From JADKCL01 sp031424495 (GTDB lineage Bacteria > Bacteroidota > Bacteroidia > J057 > JADKCL01): 64,000 bases of DNA. Both the position numbers and the translations under genes were made by a program. The stretch's first letter is position 1, and every line of letters starts with the position of its first letter. The notes under the pieces were generated by a model, which worked only from the letters and a program-made list of their open reading frames with translations, was not told the origin of the DNA and searched no databases. Below are positions 59,208 to 64,000 of this stretch, one piece after another. The stretch covers positions 15,144 to 79,143 of the forward strand of contig JANPHP010000061.1 of the NCBI GenBank assembly GCA_031424495.1, read 5' to 3'.

Positions 59208-61022
59208 CTATTTGCCTTTGGGACTCGGTGCCGCTTCCGTTCCAGCGGGCACAGCCTTGGCCTTGCCTGACGCAGGGATTGGATACACCTCTACATCCTC
59301 TACATCCCACTTCGCTTTGATTTCCATCGGGATTGCTTGGTGGTAAACCTTTTCAGGCAGCAGATAGGGCTTGAGTCGCCCAGGGGTGAGCACACCATTC
59401 CCGTCGGTGTCGACGATAATGTCTAGGCTGTATTTGCCTGGCAATAAGTACACATACCGAAATGGCCCCGGCGCTTGAAATCTTGCTTCAAAAAAATCGG
59501 GGCCAGCTGCCGCAGTATTCTTTCCCTTTCCTGCTTCTTTCTGATTGGCAATCGGTTTCGTGAGCATACCCGTGCCTGAAGCGCCTTTGAAGATCACACT
59601 GAACCGATTCTCGGGTTTCGTAGAATCGGGCAAAACCCGACCGGTGATGGTTCCAAAATCGTTAGGATTGGGAAATAACATCTTGAAAGTCAATAGTGTA
59701 TCAATGGTTTTGCCATCGGGAAGGTCCATCTTTTTCTTGATCTTGAGAGTGTATTCCACCCCAGGCTGCAGCAATTTTGGGGGCCGACCGACAATCTGCA
59801 TGCCTTGCGCAACCCATTCGACATCTTGTGATACAGCACCGGAGTCAAGCAATTGGATTTTGGTGGTATCGAGTACCGCTGGCACTTTGAAAAAAGTATT
59901 CAGTAGAAATTCGTGGCCTTTCCGCAAGTTGATTGGTGCTTCTACCCATCTGCCACGCTCCTCTTTTACTTGTGCAAGCTGTGAGAGCCTCACGGTGGTA
60001 TCACGACGCTGCCCGAGAGTGTCCATGAGATGCGTGATGCGTAGATCATAATCCTTGTCACGGGGCAGCTCAGCATCGAGATAGAGGTGACGCTGATCCA
60101 AGTACTTGAATCGCTTCATCGTGAGCGCACGCGACCCTGCACCCAACGTGTCCATGATCTCTACTTGTAGGCTGTCTCCGGCAAGTACCTCCAGCACAGG
60201 ATCAGAAAATTCCACGTGGATCGTATTTGCGTTGGACCACTTTGCCGACTTGACTTTGGGGCCTTCAAGGTCCTGGTTGAAAGCCGTGAGCTGTATCACC
60301 TGCGGAACGCTGTCTGCTGGGTTCAGGTCGAGGATGGGTGTGGCAGCGAGTGCGATACGCTCGCCAGGCCCGGAATATTTGGAATCGTTGTTGGCGTCTG
60401 AAACGCCATAGATTTTATACTGGCCCGGTGCCAAAAACCTGAATTCAAATTCACCCTCCTTGCCAGTAGCGACCAAATACTCTGGTCGCTTCCCCAAAAT
60501 TTCGTTTTCTTCGATGTCATCGGCCCGGAAAAGCATGACCTTCATATCTGCTTCACCTGCGCCCGACCACATGTCGGTCACACGCCCAGAAAATTGCATG
60601 GAGTCCAAGACGGCACCCGTGCTGAAAGCATAGGTGTACGACTTTTCCATTTTGTTGCTTTCATTGAAATCGATGATGCCAGTCCCCAAGCTCACAACAT
60701 AGGTTGTATTGTCTCGCAATGGTGCTAAGAATTTGATGGTCAATGTTTTATTCTTGACCACAATCTCTGGATCGATACTCGGAACCGGGGATATGAAAAT
60801 TTCATCCTTGTAGCTGCCCGGCTTTAAGAATTCATCAAAGTGAAAGACGATCTCTTTGTAATTGAAAAATAAGGTGCCCGGATATGGAAGCACACCTATC
60901 ACCTCGGGGCCTTCAGTATCCTTGTCTCCACCAGAGGGTCGGCCGATATTGGCGCAAGACCATAGCGAAATCGCCATCAGAAGAATGGAAAACCACTTGG
61001 ATATGCGCAATTCAGGGTGCAT
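59208..61022 (-). CDS. Lipoprotein with Ig-like (Big_5/SbsA-like) domains
   Basis: A 604-residue lipoprotein (FSILLMAISLWSC). The Big_5-type unit starts FNYKEIVFHFDEFLKPGSYKDEIFISP, and further beta-sandwich units follow, including a carboxypeptidase-like unit (EFEFRFLAPGQYKIYGVSDAN). The plan is common for Bacteroidetes surface lipoproteins with Ig-like domains. The ATG at 61022 was chosen; a GTG one codon earlier is also open. It is followed closely by the methyltransferase-group genes on the same strand. Confidence 0.8.
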   Translation of the reverse strand: MHPELRISKWFSILLMAISLWSCANIGRPSGGDKDTEGPEVIGVLPYPGTLFFNYKEIVFHFDEFLKPGSYKDEIFISPVPSIDPEIVVKNKTLTIKFLAPLRDNTTYVVSLGTGIIDFNESNKMEKSYTYAFSTGAVLDSMQFSGRVTDMWSGAGEADMKVMLFRADDIEENEILGKRPEYLVATGKEGEFEFRFLAPGQYKIYGVSDANNDSKYSGPGERIALAATPILDLNPADSVPQVIQLTAFNQDLEGPKVKSAKWSNANTIHVEFSDPVLEVLAGDSLQVEIMDTLGAGSRALTMKRFKYLDQRHLYLDAELPRDKDYDLRITHLMDTLGQRRDTTVRLSQLAQVKEERGRWVEAPINLRKGHEFLLNTFFKVPAVLDTTKIQLLDSGAVSQDVEWVAQGMQIVGRPPKLLQPGVEYTLKIKKKMDLPDGKTIDTLLTFKMLFPNPNDFGTITGRVLPDSTKPENRFSVIFKGASGTGMLTKPIANQKEAGKGKNTAAAGPDFFEARFQAPGPFRYVYLLPGKYSLDIIVDTDGNGVLTPGRLKPYLLPEKVYHQAIPMEIKAKWDVEDVEVYPIPASGKAKAVPAGTEAAPSPKGK

Positions 61023-61025
61023 CAC

Positions 61026-61604
61026 TTAGGTACGAAGGTAAAATAAGGAAATAATCACCGCAATACCGGTGCCAATCAACAACACAGGGCCCAGGTATTT
61101 TGCAGCCCATCGCGGATCTACTCCACGCAAGGCCGGCTCCTTTGACTTTCTCACCCGTCTCAAATCGCTCACCGGAATCGAGTCTTGATAGACAAGTGGA
61201 AAACCTACCTCGACGCTGTCACGAAACGTGAGCACTGTAGAGACGCGTCGCAGCAATCTGCCTTTGCCGATTTTGGAATATTCGACGCTCGGCTCCTCTA
61301 TCAACAAGGAACGTTTTGCGCCAAGGGTCACCTTGATTGTGTCGCGCAAAAAATCAGGGACAAATCCAGCGAGTGTGTCGATGGCAATGGATTTTTGACC
61401 CAATTTCTCCAAAATCATCGTGTTAAAAGCTAACTCATTGCTAATCTGTGACTTAACGGTATTCGCAGAAAGTATCACTTGTAATATGCTGAATATCAGG
61501 GCGAAAAATGTGAAAAATTTGGTCTTTCTGAATGCACGATCTCCAAGCCTCTGGTATGATGGGCTAGGTAAAGACGAAATGCGCTCAGAACGTACCAAAA
61601 CCAT
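61026..61604 (-). CDS. Membrane protein of unknown function
   Basis: A 192-residue protein with an N-terminal hydrophobic segment (FFTFFALIFSILQVILSA) and a C-terminal membrane helix (YLGPVLLIGTGIAVIISLFYLR). The segment between carries DTLAGFVPDFLRDTIKVTLG and DSVEVGFPLVYQDS, not recognised. It lies 3 bp from the Ig-like lipoprotein, which suggests a shared unit. The ATG at 61604 is preferred over a TTG one codon earlier. Confidence 0.6.
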   Translation of the reverse strand: MVLVRSERISSLPSPSYQRLGDRAFRKTKFFTFFALIFSILQVILSANTVKSQISNELAFNTMILEKLGQKSIAIDTLAGFVPDFLRDTIKVTLGAKRSLLIEEPSVEYSKIGKGRLLRRVSTVLTFRDSVEVGFPLVYQDSIPVSDLRRVRKSKEPALRGVDPRWAAKYLGPVLLIGTGIAVIISLFYLRT

Positions 61605-61619
61605 CAAAAATCGCGTATG

Positions 61620-62501
61620 TTATTTTCGGATGATGTAAATGAGGCTAGAACACCGCTCTTTGGTAAAAACTGCGGCCCAGTAGCTCCGCCAGCCAATCCA
61701 AATCGCCCGCAGCAGGGATCCTTGCCTGTGGCGCTCTGTGAGCATGGATACGTAGTAGGAATCAAAAGGCATCCGCTTCATTTGTTCCAGGCGCAAGCCG
61801 TGTAGCTCCAAAAGACGCCGCATTGAATCCGGACAAAAGTGATAGAGGTGCCGAGGCACATCATAGGCCGCCCACTCCGCTTGGTAGATCGTTGCATCCA
61901 AAGAAGTATAATTGGGTACCGCAATAAATATCCGTCCGCCAACGCGCAGCAGCGATTTCAATTTGGTGATATAGGGACTGAGTTGGTGCACATGCTCCAA
62001 CACATGCCACATGGTGATTGCATCAAACTGATCGTCTTCCAATGCAAACAATTCTTCAACCGGCCGAGCCTTTACACCAAAGTCGCGCTCGGCAACCGCG
62101 CGTGCATCGGGATCGGGTTCTAGACCTAGGCAATCCCAACCGGCAGTCTGCATGGTCGCCAAGAAGGCGCCTGCTCCACTTCCCACATCGAGGTGCTTTC
62201 CGTGCCGCTTACCCGTTTCAGATTGCAGCAACCTACGCTTGCTCTGCAGCGTGATCTTACGCACCATCTGGTAAATGCGGTGGATGAAACCTTTGGAAGT
62301 ATTGGTGTGCGAGACATAGTCTTCGCTTTTGTAATAGGGCCCGATCTCTGATTGCGCCGGAACCGGATTGGTGAAGCGATGCTGACAGGCACTGCAATGG
62401 GAGATGCTAAACATCTCCTTGGAGACTGTATAGTCCTTTGCTTGCAAAACCTCCTTAAAGTCTTGCGATGCACAGACGGGACATTGGGAGTAGACCATCA
62501 T
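61620..62501 (-). CDS. Class I SAM-dependent methyltransferase with N-terminal zinc ribbon
   Basis: A 293-residue protein. Residues ~7-40 form a zinc ribbon (CPVC and CSAC), then an extended region with TNPVPAQSEIGPYYKSEDYVSH. The SAM-binding site is LDVGSGAGAFLATM near residue 105, followed by GLEPDPDA and FDAITMWHVLEHV. This layout is common in methyltransferases that modify polysaccharides or lipids. It follows mnmG by 27 bp on the same strand, suggesting one unit. Confidence 0.8.
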   Translation of the reverse strand: MMVYSQCPVCASQDFKEVLQAKDYTVSKEMFSISHCSACQHRFTNPVPAQSEIGPYYKSEDYVSHTNTSKGFIHRIYQMVRKITLQSKRRLLQSETGKRHGKHLDVGSGAGAFLATMQTAGWDCLGLEPDPDARAVAERDFGVKARPVEELFALEDDQFDAITMWHVLEHVHQLSPYITKLKSLLRVGGRIFIAVPNYTSLDATIYQAEWAAYDVPRHLYHFCPDSMRRLLELHGLRLEQMKRMPFDSYYVSMLTERHRQGSLLRAIWIGWRSYWAAVFTKERCSSLIYIIRK

Positions 62502-62528
62502 GAGAAATGAAAATTCAACAATAGGGCA

Positions 62529-64000
62529 CTATCGCCCGATAAAAACCATGAGCACAGAAATGTCTGCTGGCGTCACGCCACTGATGCGACTTGCTTGACC
62601 GAGGCTATTGGGCTTGGTGCGCGACAACTTCTCGCGTCCCTCAAACGACAATGCTTTCACCTTGTGGTAATCGAATGTGGTCGGCAAGATGAAATCATCG
62701 AGCCGTATCACTTTTTCAGCTTGCTCACGTTCCTTGCGGATGTAGCCTTCGTACTTTTTCTGAATCTCGGCCTGCTCCAAAATCTCTTCGTCAAATACTG
62801 ACAATGCTGCACCAAATTCAGGATGCGCATTCATCAGATCCTTCAATACAATTTCGGGGCGGATGAGGACTTTGTCGGCCTTGACACTCTGTGCAAGCGG
62901 CGCACAGCCTTTGGATTCAAGCAGCCCGTTGATCACGTCAGGCGTGATCGAGGTCTTGGTGATGATGTCGAGCGCTTTGTCAATCTGCGCCGACTTGGCT
63001 GAAAATTCTTGGAAGCGTTCATCCGAGGCAAGACCGATGGCATGACCCATCGGAGTGAGGCGCAGGTCGGCATTGTCTTGGCGCAGCAAAATGCGGTACT
63101 CAGCCCGAGAGGTAAACATGCGATAAGGTTCGTCGGTGCCCTTGTTCACAAGGTCATCGATCAGCACTCCGATATAGGCTTCATCACGCTTGAGCACGAT
63201 CGGTTCCAAATCCTGGCATTGGCGGGCTGCATTGATGCCAGCCATCAGGCCTTGGCATGCTGCCTCTTCATAGCCGGTGGTACCATTGATCTGTCCTGCG
63301 AAATAGAGCCCGGTGATGAGATGTGTCTCCAAGCTCAGCTTCAATTGCTGCGGAGGAAAGAAGTCGTATTCGATCGCATATCCCGGACGGAACATCTTGA
63401 CGTTTTCAAAACCCTCGACAAGGCGCAGGGCATTGAATTGTACATCTTCGGGTAGAGACGAGGAAAAGCCATTCACATAAACCTCAACGGTACTCCAGCC
63501 CTCGGGCTCGACAAAAAGTTGGTGGCGATCCTTGTCTGCAAAGCGTACGATTTTGTCCTCAATACTCGGGCAGTAGCGTGGACCCAAGCCTTTGATTCGC
63601 CCAGCGAACATGGGCGATTTTTCAAATCCTGTTGCGAGCGTCTCATGTACGCGCTCGTTGGTGTAGGCGATGTAGCAGGGGCGCTGAGTCGTGAGCGGCT
63701 GTGTCGCTTTGCTAAACGAGAATTTGCCTGGGGCTTCATCGCCCTCTTGCAATTCTAGTTTACCATAGTCTATGCTCCGGCCATCTAGTCTTGGGGGGGT
63801 GCCGGTCTTCATGCGACCGCTTTGGAAACCGAGGGTTTGCAACTGCTCGGTGATCCCGGTTGCAGCTTTCTCTGCTGCCCGTCCGCCCCCAAATTGCTTT
63901 TCGCCAATGTGGATGAGTCCATTGAGAAAGGTGCCGTTTGTGAGGACGACCGTTTTGCCGTGGATCTCTAGGCCCATGCCGGTGCGCACCCCAAAGACGC
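62529..64000 (-). CDS. mnmG: tRNA uridine-5-carboxymethylaminomethyl modification enzyme MnmG, 5' end cut
   Basis: At least 490 residues are visible, cut at the window edge; the full protein is ~620 residues. The visible part holds TNGTFLNGLIHIGEKQFGGG, GRMKTGTPPRLDGRSIDY, QRPCYIAYTN, GPRYCPSIEDKIVRF, GLYFAGQINGTTGYEEAACQG and RMFTSRAEYRILLRQDNAD, all typical of GidA/MnmG. The enzyme uses FAD and, with MnmE, modifies U34 of tRNAs. The N-terminal FAD-binding motif must lie outside the window. Confidence 0.95.
   Translation of the reverse strand, partial: VFGVRTGMGLEIHGKTVVLTNGTFLNGLIHIGEKQFGGGRAAEKAATGITEQLQTLGFQSGRMKTGTPPRLDGRSIDYGKLELQEGDEAPGKFSFSKATQPLTTQRPCYIAYTNERVHETLATGFEKSPMFAGRIKGLGPRYCPSIEDKIVRFADKDRHQLFVEPEGWSTVEVYVNGFSSSLPEDVQFNALRLVEGFENVKMFRPGYAIEYDFFPPQQLKLSLETHLITGLYFAGQINGTTGYEEAACQGLMAGINAARQCQDLEPIVLKRDEAYIGVLIDDLVNKGTDEPYRMFTSRAEYRILLRQDNADLRLTPMGHAIGLASDERFQEFSAKSAQIDKALDIITKTSITPDVINGLLESKGCAPLAQSVKADKVLIRPEIVLKDLMNAHPEFGAALSVFDEEILEQAEIQKKYEGYIRKEREQAEKVIRLDDFILPTTFDYHKVKALSFEGREKLSRTKPNSLGQASRISGVTPADISVLMVFIGR

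Noticed and set aside
1..64000. CRISPR arrays, tRNA or rRNA genes, IS elements with transposase, prophage
   Set aside because: I looked for regular short repeats, tRNA-like T-loops and transposase or phage motifs and found none.

Overview
The window is a gene-dense stretch of roughly 50-55 % G+C from a member of the Bacteroidota, most likely a Saprospiria/Chitinophagia-type lineage (inference). Supporting signs are a type IX secretion C-terminal sorting domain, a TonB/BlaR1/BlaI operon, DUF1573 lipoproteins, many signal peptides ending in AQ, few Shine-Dalgarno sites, and several copies of the Bacteroidetes-type promoter (TTTG or TTG, about 20 nt, TAnnTTTG). No tRNA or rRNA gene was seen. Both ends cut genes: a CPA2 cation/proton antiporter on the left and mnmG on the right.

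Layout. 0-11.8 kb: antiporter end, two Uma2-family proteins, a YodC-like protein, a candidate small structured RNA with its own promoter and terminator (about 2474-2656), an ADP-ribosylglycohydrolase, a complete subclass B1 metallo-beta-lactamase, a zinc-ribbon/repeat protein, an LpxH-like phosphoesterase, a YwqK-like repeat protein, a helix-turn-helix/KdsC fusion and a PRMT-like methyltransferase. 11.9-13.9 kb: an accessory array of overlapping pairs (GNAT-like gene plus a 50-61-residue basic protein), with four small-protein copies, two intact large copies and one decayed large copy, mixed with a decayed 3' end of a serC-like gene. 14-19.5 kb: serine biosynthesis (serC and a serB-serA fusion) around a secreted Omp28-like protein. 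19.6-22.5 kb: five tandem paralogs of an undescribed envelope protein family that share a Q-x-EAES motif just after the signal peptide.

22.7-25.7 kb is a + strand operon (dtd, a GT-C-like membrane protein, a MazG-like pyrophosphohydrolase, a nucleotidyltransferase). It is followed by a 276-bp MITE-like element with long inverted repeats, two DUF937 proteins, a lipoprotein esterase, an M14 carboxypeptidase, DUF3052, tag, an M3 oligopeptidase and a TPR-like protein. 35.4-38 kb is blaI-blaR1-tonB, with a promoter and an overlapping dyad in front of blaI. 38-42.7 kb holds two DUF1573 lipoproteins, an AT-rich trypsin-like protease, a GroES-like protein, the broken start of a reductase gene, and a green-type proton-pumping rhodopsin with its own terminator. 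43-64 kb contains exported proteins, ppk1, a small surface-polysaccharide-like cluster (GT2, deacetylase-like, FemAB/GNAT-like), upp, a YjjG-like phosphatase, a two-component system, lipoproteins, a methyltransferase and mnmG.

The most interesting parts are the cassette array at 12-14 kb, the Q-x-EAES family, the candidate RNA at 2.5 kb, the MITE-like element, and the rhodopsin next to gene debris. All functional calls come from reading motifs by eye. No database search was run.
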